A stretch of DNA of 61,557 nt. It comes from Bacteroidia bacterium 43-41 (GTDB lineage Bacteria; Bacteroidota; Bacteroidia; Bacteroidales; Dysgonomonadaceae). Position 1 is the first letter of the stretch; every line of letters begins with the position of its first letter. The position numbers and the translations under genes are program-made. The DNA lies in contig MKTD01000055.1 in assembly GCA_001898165.1 (NCBI GenBank), positions 1-61,557 of the forward strand, in the 5' to 3' direction. The notes below the pieces were generated by a model that worked only from the letters and a program-made list of their open reading frames with translations, ran no database searches and was not told the origin of the DNA. Below are positions 38,792-47,634 of this stretch, one piece after another.

Positions 38792-40957
38792 TCAATTCCA
38801 CCAATAGGTCATCTTCAACACCAACGCACGGTTACGTACTTCACGCGTGTTGACAAAATAATTGTCGGTATAAACAATAAACAAATCCGATACGGGTTTA
38901 TACCTCCACTGGAAACGGAGGTTCAGGTTGGTGTTATTCAATTGATCGTTGTATTGCACGAAAGTAGTTAGATACACCTTGGGCGAGAACGTTACATCCA
39001 GTTTTGGACCTATCAGCCAGAAATGGTTGTGCTCGAACGGCCGGGGCAACCGCATATTGGTATATGTGGCATTCATTGTGAAATTTACATAAGGCTGAAA
39101 CCGATATACTATTTTGGCGTCGGCCATATCGTACCGGCCGTTGAAGAATCCCCCTTTGGTATAGGTTACCGTTCCGTTTATCGGTTTCCGGTTGTTGGAT
39201 GTAAACGTAGTGTAAAAGTTGGTGTAATTGTAATCGCTTCCTGCCGGTAGAAATTTGTTGTTTGTGTGGGTCGGGTCGAAATCCTCTCTCAGTTTTATGT
39301 AATAATTTCTTATGCCTGCCGCAATTGCCGACCGGTCCCTGAACTCCAGCTTGTAGCCAAGATCAAGCGTATGATCCAGTTTTTCGAACCGGGGCGTATA
39401 ATAATTATCATACTCCGCATAAGGCCCGTGGATAACCACGCTCTTGTTAGGCACAAAGAAGTAGTTTACTGCGGGACGGAAGGAGATGAAATCCCGACGG
39501 CGGACAAATCCGGTCTCTGCCAGGTAATTTGCACCCACAGCTGTTTCACGCAATTCTATCTTGACCTTGCCGTTGTTGAATACCGCCGATGCTCCTTGTG
39601 CGTATTGCTTATCGGGATTTCCCGGCTGAAAAGACCGGTGATAGAACAGTTTCCCTGTCCAGATATTATCGCGTGAAGCAAGGTTGGCATCCAATGCGGC
39701 GACACGGTTAAACAACTGCCGCGCTCCTTCTCCAAGAGTTTCTTTGTTGACCATCATAAAACCCAGATTGGAACGAGACAGTATCTTCTTCTGAACGGAC
39801 AACACCGTAAAATTCCTTACGGCGAATGCATCGGTCTTTTCCGTAGTCATATTCATAAATCCTATACGCCAATCCTGCCCGAGCTTACCGCTCACCCGGG
39901 CACCGCCCAGCACCGGTGCATCTAAACCGATTCTCCGTGAGAAGAAAGGCGTGGTATTCACTTCACCGTAATTGGCAAAAAGATCACTGTTCTCGAGAAA
40001 AAACTGCCGTTTTTCGGGATAAAGCAGTTCAAAGCGGTCGATATTCATCACCTGCTGATCCACTTCCACCTGAGCAAAATCGGGATTGTAAGTCAGGTCT
40101 AAATTCATGGAGGTCCCTAAGCTGACCTTGGCGTCCAGGCCGAAATCCTTTCTGTATCCGGCATCTTCCCCGGCTTCAAAATTTTGATGATACCCCCCGT
40201 AAATATAGGGAATAAGAGAGAACCCGACTCTTGGTTTAGGTAAAGGCTCATCGAATTTCAATACTCCCGTATAAGCCAGCGAGGCATGCGGGAACTGGCG
40301 GGGCACGGGCGCCCACGCCGATTTTTCGTTTGATTTTAAATCGAGGCGTCCGAAATTGGCATACCAGGTCTGGCTGTTGGATGGGTAACGAATGGATTTG
40401 AACGGGATTTTCATCTCCGTAATCCATTTGTCGGGATAATCCTTCACCTTCAGTTCCACTTTACTGTCCCAGTTCAGGTTCATGGCCGAGCCATCCGATA
40501 CTAATCCGTCCCAGATGGCCCCCGATGCCGAATTCCCGAACGAGAAACCGTTGGTCTGATCGCGAAACGTGTCGAAAACGGTGAGTAAATTGTCGTTGTT
40601 GTTAAACGCAAAATCCCTGCGGAAAGATTCGGCAATCCGTTTACCGGGAATAGTGTCGTAAAAAACAACGGCCATGTAGAGTGCTTTATCATCGTAAGTG
40701 AGCATCAACTCCGATTTTTGTTGTGCAAATCCGGTATCTACCGGCTGGACAAGATGAAAATTTTCCGCCTTGTCTGCTGTCTGCCAGTCGGGTTCGTCCA
40801 GTACGCCATCAAGCGTGATGGAGCCTTTCATCTTCTTGACGGTGTAAATGAAGTCTTTGTTGTGGATATTGATATTTTCCACATCCGACGGATTTTGTTG
40901 CGCCAACAGCAGAGAACAACATAAAAAAAACGGGAGAGATGTGAAAAATCTTTTCAT
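38792..40957 (-). CDS. DUF5916 protein with CBM9-like domain, outer-membrane barrel
   Basis: 721-aa protein with a signal peptide (residues 1-19, ...LLLAQQ). Residues about 38-240 resemble a family 9 carbohydrate-binding-like domain (MKGSITLDGVLDEPDWQTADKAENF, then DSKVELKVKDYPDKWITEMKIPF). From about 245 to the C-terminus it is rich in alternating aromatic beta-strands and ends in ALVLKMTYWWN, a C-terminal aromatic typical of outer-membrane barrels. Function is unknown in the family. The start codon directly follows the stop of the TonB-like gene (TAAATG), so translation is coupled. Confidence 0.85.
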   Translation of the reverse strand: MKRFFTSLPFFLCCSLLLAQQNPSDVENINIHNKDFIYTVKKMKGSITLDGVLDEPDWQTADKAENFHLVQPVDTGFAQQKSELMLTYDDKALYMAVVFYDTIPGKRIAESFRRDFAFNNNDNLLTVFDTFRDQTNGFSFGNSASGAIWDGLVSDGSAMNLNWDSKVELKVKDYPDKWITEMKIPFKSIRYPSNSQTWYANFGRLDLKSNEKSAWAPVPRQFPHASLAYTGVLKFDEPLPKPRVGFSLIPYIYGGYHQNFEAGEDAGYRKDFGLDAKVSLGTSMNLDLTYNPDFAQVEVDQQVMNIDRFELLYPEKRQFFLENSDLFANYGEVNTTPFFSRRIGLDAPVLGGARVSGKLGQDWRIGFMNMTTEKTDAFAVRNFTVLSVQKKILSRSNLGFMMVNKETLGEGARQLFNRVAALDANLASRDNIWTGKLFYHRSFQPGNPDKQYAQGASAVFNNGKVKIELRETAVGANYLAETGFVRRRDFISFRPAVNYFFVPNKSVVIHGPYAEYDNYYTPRFEKLDHTLDLGYKLEFRDRSAIAAGIRNYYIKLREDFDPTHTNNKFLPAGSDYNYTNFYTTFTSNNRKPINGTVTYTKGGFFNGRYDMADAKIVYRFQPYVNFTMNATYTNMRLPRPFEHNHFWLIGPKLDVTFSPKVYLTTFVQYNDQLNNTNLNLRFQWRYKPVSDLFIVYTDNYFVNTREVRNRALVLKMTYWWN

Positions 40958-41806
40958 TTATGGGGTCGCACTCAGGGCAGGGATCGGTTCTTCATCAATG
41001 ACAAAATCAATAGGAAGCAGGCACTTCACGTTTACTTTTTCACCGTCGTTTTCACCCGGAATCCATTTGGACATCAGGCTGAGTACACGAACCGCCTCTT
41101 TGTCGAGTTGGGGATCCAACCCTTGTACCACTTCGATGTTGAATATAGATCCGTCGGCAGCCACAATGAAAGAGCAGAGGATTCTACCTTCAACCCCCTG
41201 CTGGCGGGCTTCCTTCGGATATCGAAGCTGGTGAGCAATAAATCCGGTCAGTTCTTTTTCTCCATATGGGTACTGCGGCATTTTATCAACGATGGAAAAG
41301 ACCTCGGAGTTGATAATCTCCGGATTGCTTTTGCCTACGGTATTTGCGGGATTTGTCGTAGTGCGCGCCACTGCGTTTGCATTTTTGTTTAAACGGAAAT
41401 ACATGGGTACATAGCTCTTGGAGCGGACAATCTCTTCCTTATATTTGGCAGGGCGCCAGGGCGGCATAGCTTGCAGGATGCGCAATGCCTCTTTATCGAG
41501 CGCTGAGTCTGCCCGGTGGATCAGCTCGAAATTGGTGAGTGTGCCGTCTTTTTCAACGATAAAGGTATAAACGACTAAACCTTGTATGTTTTTTTCAGCA
41601 GCTTCAGCGGGGTAGCGGAGTGTGCCGGATATAAACCTGTGCATCTCGCCCGATCCGCCGGTGAATATGGGTGGAATATCGGGATTTTCGATTACTTTTC
41701 CTCCATAAGCAGGGGGCGGCTGATTTTGATAATTTTCGGATGCGAAAGCAGAAATCGTCATCAGGCATAAGGCTGACAACGATAAAAGTAGCGTTTTGAA
41801 ATTCAT
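40958..41806 (-). CDS. Exported protein with two TonB C-terminal-like domains
   Basis: 282 aa: a signal peptide (1-23), then two copies of the TonB C-terminal pattern. The first is at about 52-135 (GEMHRFISGTLRYPAEAAEKNIQGLVVYTFIVEKDG) and the second at about 175-265 (LTGFIAHQLRYPKEARQQGVEGRILCSFIVAADG). It lacks the proline-rich spacer and the cytoplasmic anchor of a true TonB, so it is probably a periplasmic TonB_C protein rather than the energy transducer. Transcribed with the DUF5916 gene. A minus-strand -7 box TATCTTTG lies at 41849-41856. Confidence 0.85.
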   Translation of the reverse strand: MNFKTLLLSLSALCLMTISAFASENYQNQPPPAYGGKVIENPDIPPIFTGGSGEMHRFISGTLRYPAEAAEKNIQGLVVYTFIVEKDGTLTNFELIHRADSALDKEALRILQAMPPWRPAKYKEEIVRSKSYVPMYFRLNKNANAVARTTTNPANTVGKSNPEIINSEVFSIVDKMPQYPYGEKELTGFIAHQLRYPKEARQQGVEGRILCSFIVAADGSIFNIEVVQGLDPQLDKEAVRVLSLMSKWIPGENDGEKVNVKCLLPIDFVIDEEPIPALSATP

Positions 41807-41876
41807 TTATTCCTTGTTGTTTGTTTAGACCTTTTTTCAATTGAAGAGCAAAGATAACAAAAAAACTCAACGTTTT

Positions 41877-41951
41877 AGAGACTGTTTAAATTGTTTTGAA
41901 GGCAAAGATTTTTTATTTACTTTTTTCGTAAGAAATTTAAACAGTTTCTTA
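41877..41951. repeat. 75-nt element with inverted AATTTAAACAGTTTCT ends
   Basis: Left arm agagactgtttaaatt (41877-41892) and right arm aatttaaacagtttct (41934-41949) are inverted repeats with one mismatch and a 41-nt AT-rich centre. The right arm is identical over 18 nt to the element beside uvrA. It could be a minimal MITE or a cruciform/terminator structure. Confidence 0.55.
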
Positions 41952-42044
41952 AAGCTGCTATTTGAGATTAACAAATAATTTTATAGATTTGTGGTGGTTT
42001 TTCATCATCGTGGTAATTCTGTTTTAAAATTTTCCACGAAAAAG

Positions 42045-42085
42045 AGCAGCCGGCTATGGAAGTGAAGCGCCTTTTGCCGGCTGCT
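42045..42085. terminator. Hairpin in the 42-kb spacer
   Basis: agcagccggc pairs perfectly with gccggctgct over a 21-nt loop, followed by tgctttttgg. GC-rich in an AT-rich spacer. It may be an orphan terminator: no gene ends nearby on the plus strand, and on the minus strand the next gene starts at 41806. Confidence 0.4.
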
Positions 42086-42188
42086 TGCTTTTTGGTAAAT
42101 CCTTATCGTGTGGTGAATAAAAAAATGCCTTACTATGCAATCGTGTAACAATAAGAGACGTATATGTTAAAAATAAAAGATTTGACAA

Positions 42189-42382
42189 TTTTCGTGCAAT
42201 GTTTTTCTCGTTTTTTCATCTTATTATAAGAGAAAGTGTATTGATTAACAATTTATTGTTGGTTTATTCGTTTGCTCTGTTTATTTTTACAGCAGAATTT
42301 AATACACAAAACGCTTGTTATGATACCGGATGAGCCACCAAGCCCTTGAATCCCGCTTGTAACTTTATTTGCAAGCGGTAGG
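42189..42382. repeat. 194-bp direct repeat, copy 1
   Basis: Nearly identical to 46634-46827; the only difference I find is t at 42200 against c at 46645. It contains ccgcttg and caagcgg arms forming a hairpin near its end and runs to about 100 nt before a lipoprotein gene start, as does copy 2. No ORF of note. Together the copies bound a 4.25-kb island. Confidence 0.95.
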
Positions 42383-42483
42383 AAGAAAGAATATCATTCA
42401 TTTTGGTTACAAAATGTTACTTCACACTTATTAAATAAAAGAATTGTGTTCTAAATAAAACAGCTGTTTTTTAAATTTTCTAA

Positions 42484-43470
42484 ATGAAAGGATCAAATTA
42501 CTTTTTTGTCGTTGTATTTTTTTTCATTGTATTTTCATGCAAAGAAAATGATTCCGAAAACGAATTTGTGGCACCACCTATTGCAGTAACCCAATCTCCT
42601 TATGACAATCCTACATGGCATCCATCAGGGAAAATAATAGGGTTTAATCATACCCCGATTAAAGAAATTAGTTATTATAATGGGCAACAGTATTTTTGGA
42701 AATTTAACCGGGATTCGACAGGATTTTGGCTCATTGATAACGATGGCACTAATATGAGACGAATTTTACCTTATCGTCTGTATACTCCGGCCTGGAGCCC
42801 GGATGGCAAATGGATTGCATTCTCGCGTAATGCCCAAATCTGCATTATGCCTTTTGATGGAGAAAAGTTTGACACAACGGCAACACATACATTAACGGAT
42901 AATGGACGAAACTTCTTCCCATCTTGGAGTCCGGATGGGAAATGGTTAACTTATGATTCTAATGAAGATAGTGACAAAGGACAATATTTTATATGGAAAA
43001 TTAACACAACAGGAACTATAAAAAAACGCATCGCCTACACTCCCCATATTGGAGAAATAAGAATGCCTTACTGGAGACAGGACAATTCAATTCTTCATCA
43101 AAGATATGTTGCAGAAAAAAAGACTCCCGATATTTTTTCAATGGATTCTACCGGAAGTAATGTAATTCGTATTACTGACAATGATATATTTGAAGTGAAT
43201 ATAAAATCTTCTGCAAAAAATGAATACATAACGTATGTCTCTTATTCAGGTAAATTAACTTTGAATAGACTTGATGTTTCTACTAATGAGACAGTCACTC
43301 TTACCGAATGGTGTGAAGATTATTCGTGGTCTCCCGATGGAGAAAGAATAGTATATGTAAACTTTAATGACACTTATATTGATAAAACAATGGGGTGTTT
43401 ATGGATTATGGATAAAGACGGTAAAAATAAAGAGCCGTTAACCTACAATAATTTTAAGATAATGAAATAA
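42484..43470 (+). CDS. Lipoprotein with TolB-like PD40 beta-propeller repeats
   Basis: 328 aa with a lipoprotein signal (MKGSNYFFVVVFFFIVFSC, cysteine 19). The body consists of WD40-like PD40 repeats: NPTWHPSGKIIGF, TPAWSPDGKWIAFSRN, FPSWSPDGKWLTYDSN and YSWSPDGERIVYVN. This predicts a propeller on the cell surface or periplasm. TolB-like propellers usually mediate protein interactions; no enzymatic motif is seen. The gene is AT-rich compared with the core, lies in the repeat-bounded island, and is preceded by repeat copy 1, which may hold its promoter. Confidence 0.8.
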   Translation: MKGSNYFFVVVFFFIVFSCKENDSENEFVAPPIAVTQSPYDNPTWHPSGKIIGFNHTPIKEISYYNGQQYFWKFNRDSTGFWLIDNDGTNMRRILPYRLYTPAWSPDGKWIAFSRNAQICIMPFDGEKFDTTATHTLTDNGRNFFPSWSPDGKWLTYDSNEDSDKGQYFIWKINTTGTIKKRIAYTPHIGEIRMPYWRQDNSILHQRYVAEKKTPDIFSMDSTGSNVIRITDNDIFEVNIKSSAKNEYITYVSYSGKLTLNRLDVSTNETVTLTEWCEDYSWSPDGERIVYVNFNDTYIDKTMGCLWIMDKDGKNKEPLTYNNFKIMK

Positions 43471-43547
43471 AATGATTATCCGCAGTCCTCCTTAAAGAAT
43501 TAGCGGGAAAAATTATAAATAAGCTTCCAAAATATTTATACAACTCG

Positions 43548-43990
43548 ATGATATCCATTAAGATATGGGAGACTATGAATATTTTGGGTTTTGCTATAAA
43601 TTACTCCGATGAGGAAGCCTGTCGAAAAAAAATTAAACAACAAAGTGTCCAAATGGGAGCAACTTGTCGTTATTGTAATTGTAAAGAACATTACTGGCTT
43701 GAAAACCCCAAAGCGGGCAAGAAGTCTAAGAAGGTCAGATGCCTGAAAATGAAAGTGATCGAATACGGCATCCGTCATTTCTGACGAGAAACATACCAAC
43801 GTGTTGCCTTGGGTGCATACTGCAATCAGTAATGTCAAACGACGGCAGTTGGGCGTATATTGCAAAATAAAACCCGAATGCTTCAACCAGTTTTGTTACA
43901 AGTTCAATAGGCGTTACTTCGGTAAAAAACGGTTTGACAGGCTGTTGATAGTGGCTGTCATTTATGTCCAGGATTTCAAATCAAGAATTT
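43548..43990 (+). pseudogene. IS1595-family transposase relic with internal deletion
   Basis: 43548-43784 encodes MNILGFAINYSDEEACRKK (starting a few residues into the frame) and CRYCNCKEHYWLENPKAGKK, the N-terminal zinc ribbon of IS1595/ISXO2-type transposases, ending in a stop. From 43804, LPWVHTAISNVKRRQL and FCYKFNRRYFGKKRFDRLL are the C-terminal end of the same transposase family. The catalytic DDE core between is missing. The C-terminal part is in frame with the downstream protease, which has its own start at 44053. Confidence 0.8.
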
Positions 43991-44052
43991 ATAATAGAAA
44001 CAGTTGCGATAATTATTTAATAGAATTTATCAATTTTCAAATAAAAGCTGAT

Positions 44053-46554
44053 ATGAAAACAAAATTACTAATATTCTTTATCTGTATTTTACAGTTTAGT
44101 GCTTATTCACAAACGAACAATACAAGTGGTATTTTAGTGTATTTTATTGATGGTATTCATACAGAATCAATAATGGAGAAAGGTCAAATCTTAAAAAGAG
44201 CAAAGATAACTCATACACATCTTAAATCCGCTTTGTCATTGATATCTGTATCCGAAGACTCAATAATACCCGCATTTCCCCAATTTAACAGAGCCGATAC
44301 GCTTCGTATTTCATCTGATGGGCGTAAAGTCAGTCAGGCTGATTTAAGTAAGCTATATAAAATCCACCTCGCAAAAGGGCAGAATTCAAAAAAAATAATT
44401 GAATATTTGAATAGTTTACCCGAGGTATTGTATGCTGAACCCGATGGTATTGCCCTACCCTGTATAACTCCCAATGACACACATTATCATTCTCACCAGT
44501 GGAATATGAATAACCCATTAAATTCTGGACAGGATATCCATGCAAAGGCAGCTTGGAATATTTATACAGGTAATCCGAACAACATAATTGCAATTATTGA
44601 TGGCGGGATATTTACAAATCATGAGGATTTAAATGATAAAATAATCGGTGGTGATATTGGAACAGGAAGTGATAATTGGATATCTCATGGAACACATGTA
44701 GCAGGAATAGCGGCAGCCGAGTCGAATAATGGACAAGGTGTTTCTGGTGTAGATTGGAATGCTCGCATTCATCCTCAAAGAATCGACTTAGGAGGAGATG
44801 CTGAAACTTATCAGGCAATTGTAGATGCTGTTAACTATAGTCCTAATGTATTTGTGTTAAATAATAGCTATGGACTTATGTTTGATGCAAATACTCCTGG
44901 ACGTTATTCGACTACCGTAAGGCAAGCTGTGGCTTATGCGTATAAAAATAATCGTATTTTCGTGGCAGCTATGGGTAATCATCAAATTACACATCCAAAT
45001 ATTGTGAACTATCCTGCCGGGTACCCTAATACTATCGCAGTAGGTTCAACAAATACAGATGATAAAATTGCGAATTCTTCGGTACATGGAAATTATATCG
45101 ATGTTTGTGCACCGGGAGTCGAAATATACTCAACTATAACGGGCAATGATTATGGTTATATGAATGGGACATCTATGGCTGCACCTCATGTGTCAGGTCT
45201 TGTATCACTACTCAAGGGTTATCGAGAGAATCTTGCGAATGATGATGTTCTGAATATCATTAGATTAAGCGCAGATGATAAAGGAACCTTAGGTTTTGAC
45301 AGCATTTATGGTCACGGTCGTATCAATGCTGAACGCGCGTTAAATTACCTCATTCCTCCCTATCTTCTAGTACAAGCTACTACTACTGGAGGGACTATTG
45401 CCAATACATCAGAAACGTATAAACAATAATTTATAGGTGCCAATGGCCTTTCAGGTTTTTATCTTGTAAAAAGAATGGAAGTTCGTAAAACTATTTCTTT
45501 ACCTGATAATATATACAATATTGTTGGAATATGGGGACGTGGAGCTTTTTCTACTGGTTGGAATTACGAAAATCCAATTTTTGGAGAAGGTTTTTGCGAA
45601 GTTGTCCCCGGAAGTCAGACAAACACGAGTGTAACGCTTAGGACTTTTACTTATCAAGTATATAATCTGCTAGGACAATATTTTGGTTATTATCCACAAA
45701 GTCCTTCTAATGTGGTTTTTGCTTACTCAGTATTAGGCTTAGAGGCGCCTTCTATCTCTGGCCCCACCACCGTTTGCGACCAAGCGACTTATACAATAGA
45801 AAATCTACCGTCGGGAGCTCTGGTGCAGTGGAGTGTAGGCAATAATAATCTTATTTTGCTGTCGCAACAGGGAAACATGGCAGTGTTTAAGAAAAATGGA
45901 GACGGACTTGGTCAACTCATGGTAAATGTTACAATTGGAAACACTACAATGGCTCTTGAACCTAAAACAGTATGGCTGGGCAATCCTCAAATTGTTTCTA
46001 TTGATGGAATGTCTCCGGGAAAAACATTCAAGGGTGGACATACTCCAACATTTTCAGTTAATCCTGATACCATTCAAGGGATTGCTTCCTATTATTGGGA
46101 TGGAACTAATTGTGAAATTATCAGTGGACAAGGAACATCTTCCGTTCGAGTCAGAATAGATAATAATCCATATACGGAGGAACTGCCTTTTAATATATCG
46201 ATAACATGTTATAATTTATGCGGACAAGGAACATTATGGCAGGAGGGATATATTCTTCCACGGCCTAAACCGGCTTCTTTCACCCTCTCTCCCAACCCCG
46301 CTTCCGATATAGTAAACATTCAACTGGAAGAAGAGATATCCGATAATCAAACAACCTCCACCCAACGTGTGAGTAAAGGAACCACATCCGGCGTTACCGA
46401 AATACAACTCTGGAGCACCACGGCATTGATAAGAACGTATAAAACGGACCAAAGCACGTATCAATTATCCGTATCGGATTTACCCCAAGGGATGTATTTT
46501 GTGCGCGTGATAAAGGGCGGGAAAACATCTACGCAGAAGCTGATAAAGAAATGA
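44053..46554 (+). pseudogene. Subtilisin-like (S8) protease with T9SS sorting domain, split by one stop codon
   Basis: Reads through as an 833-codon gene with a single in-frame TAA at 45427-45429. The first part (458 aa) has a signal peptide (about 1-19), a propeptide and a complete S8 domain with Asp183 (IAIIDGGIF), His212 (SHGTHVAG), Asn309 and Ser374 (NGTSMAAPHVSG). After the stop the same frame continues as FIGANGLSGFYLVKR. It then holds an Ig-like/PKD-type region and a type IX secretion C-terminal domain (SFTLSPNPASDIVNIQL to LIKK). With the stop, the enzyme would lack its sorting signal. It is either a recent pseudogene or a two-part product. Confidence 0.8.
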
Positions 46555-46633
46555 CAATCGAAAGCCCGCCACTACACGCCAGTTATTGATGGATTCGTGC
46601 GACAACGGCGTAACCTGAAATGTTAAACTCCAG

Positions 46634-46827
46634 TTTTCGTGCAACGTTTTTCTCGTTTTTTCATCTTATTATAAGAGAAAGTGTATTGATTAACAATTTA
46701 TTGTTGGTTTATTCGTTTGCTCTGTTTATTTTTACAGCAGAATTTAATACACAAAACGCTTGTTATGATACCGGATGAGCCACCAAGCCCTTGAATCCCG
46801 CTTGTAACTTTATTTGCAAGCGGTAGG
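46634..46827. repeat. 194-bp direct repeat, copy 2
   Basis: Same sequence and orientation as 42189-42382, offset 4445 bp. It occupies most of the 46555-46925 spacer and ends 98 nt before a small lipoprotein gene, mirroring copy 1. Homologous recombination between copies would delete 4445 bp. Confidence 0.95.
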
Positions 46828-46925
46828 GAGTAATATTAACCTATTGTCACTTCAAGTAAATGTATAATCACTCGCACTCGCAACTCTTTACTTGGCACTA
46901 TTTATTAACTACAAAAATAAGGATT

Positions 46926-47273
46926 ATGAAAAAAGTACTAGGCGTTATAGCAATAATATTTTTTTTCTTTTCTTGCGAAAGGAATATCGAGAATAAAGAG
47001 GTAATTTCTGCTTGTGGTATAAATGAACCACAGAAAAATATTGAGTGGCTTTCTAAGTTAATAGACAAAGCTAAAAATGATAAAACAGGAAATTACATGG
47101 GGACTATCTGGTTAGAGAAATACAAGGGTAATGATATTTTTATAACCAATATGAGTATGGGAAGCGGAGCTATTGCATTTTATTTTTTTGACTGCCAAGG
47201 CAATTCATTCGTGCCGGAATCCTTTTCCGAAATAAAATTCAACACTGTGATTTATACTAATGTCCCAAATTAA
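46926..47273 (+). CDS. Small lipoprotein of unknown function
   Basis: 115 aa with a lipoprotein signal (MKKVLGVIAIIFFFFSC, cysteine 17). The start at 46926 is chosen because it places the signal at the N-terminus and follows AAGGATT. The mature part includes INEPQKNIEWLSKLIDKAK and DIFITNMSMGSGAIAFYFFDC, with two further cysteines. It looks like the small Bacteroidetes lipoproteins of unknown role often found in variable regions. AT-rich. Nothing else is seen in 47274-47382. Confidence 0.65.
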   Translation: MKKVLGVIAIIFFFFSCERNIENKEVISACGINEPQKNIEWLSKLIDKAKNDKTGNYMGTIWLEKYKGNDIFITNMSMGSGAIAFYFFDCQGNSFVPESFSEIKFNTVIYTNVPN

Positions 47274-47382
47274 CAATGGTTCGTTAAAAACATCACTACA
47301 GATACCTCTATATTAGTTAAATCTACTGAGTTTTTTCACGCCTTTAATAGTCTTTGATTAGCTATGAAAATACTGAATATAA

Positions 47383-47568
47383 GCTGCCTATACTATTGAG
47401 AATCTGCCGGCGGGAGCTGTGCAATGGAGTGCCACGGCATTGATAAGAACGTATAAAACGGACCAAAGCACGTATCAATTATCCGTATCGGATTTACCCC
47501 AAGGGATGTATTTTGTGCGCGTGATAAAGGACGGGAAAACATCTACGCAGAAGCTGATAAAGAAATGA
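47383..47568 (+). pseudogene. Internally deleted remnant of a T9SS-secreted protein
   Basis: No start codon. The in-frame translation AAYTIENLPAGAVQWS matches YTIENLPSGALVQWS of the split protease. It then jumps directly, still in frame, into ATALIRTYKTDQSTYQL to the end KTSTQKLIKK. The last part is almost base-for-base the same as 46420-46553. A segment corresponding to about 190 codons is missing between. This is a deleted paralogue of the protease C-terminal half. Confidence 0.85.
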
Positions 47569-47603
47569 TTGCCTGGATCCGGGTATAAACGGCGAAAAAT
47601 TTC

Positions 47604-47611
47604 TATCTTTG
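47604..47611 (+). promoter_or_regulatory. -7 promoter box of the receiver/PPDK fusion gene
   Basis: TATCTTTG, exact consensus, 24 nt before the start at 47635. Confidence 0.5.
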
Positions 47612-47634
47612 TTTCCATTAATTCAGCAAACGAT

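Noticed and set aside
40958-41806. Calling this gene the energy-transducing TonB
   Set aside because: It has a cleavable signal and two C-terminal domains but no proline-rich spacer, and no exbB or exbD neighbours.
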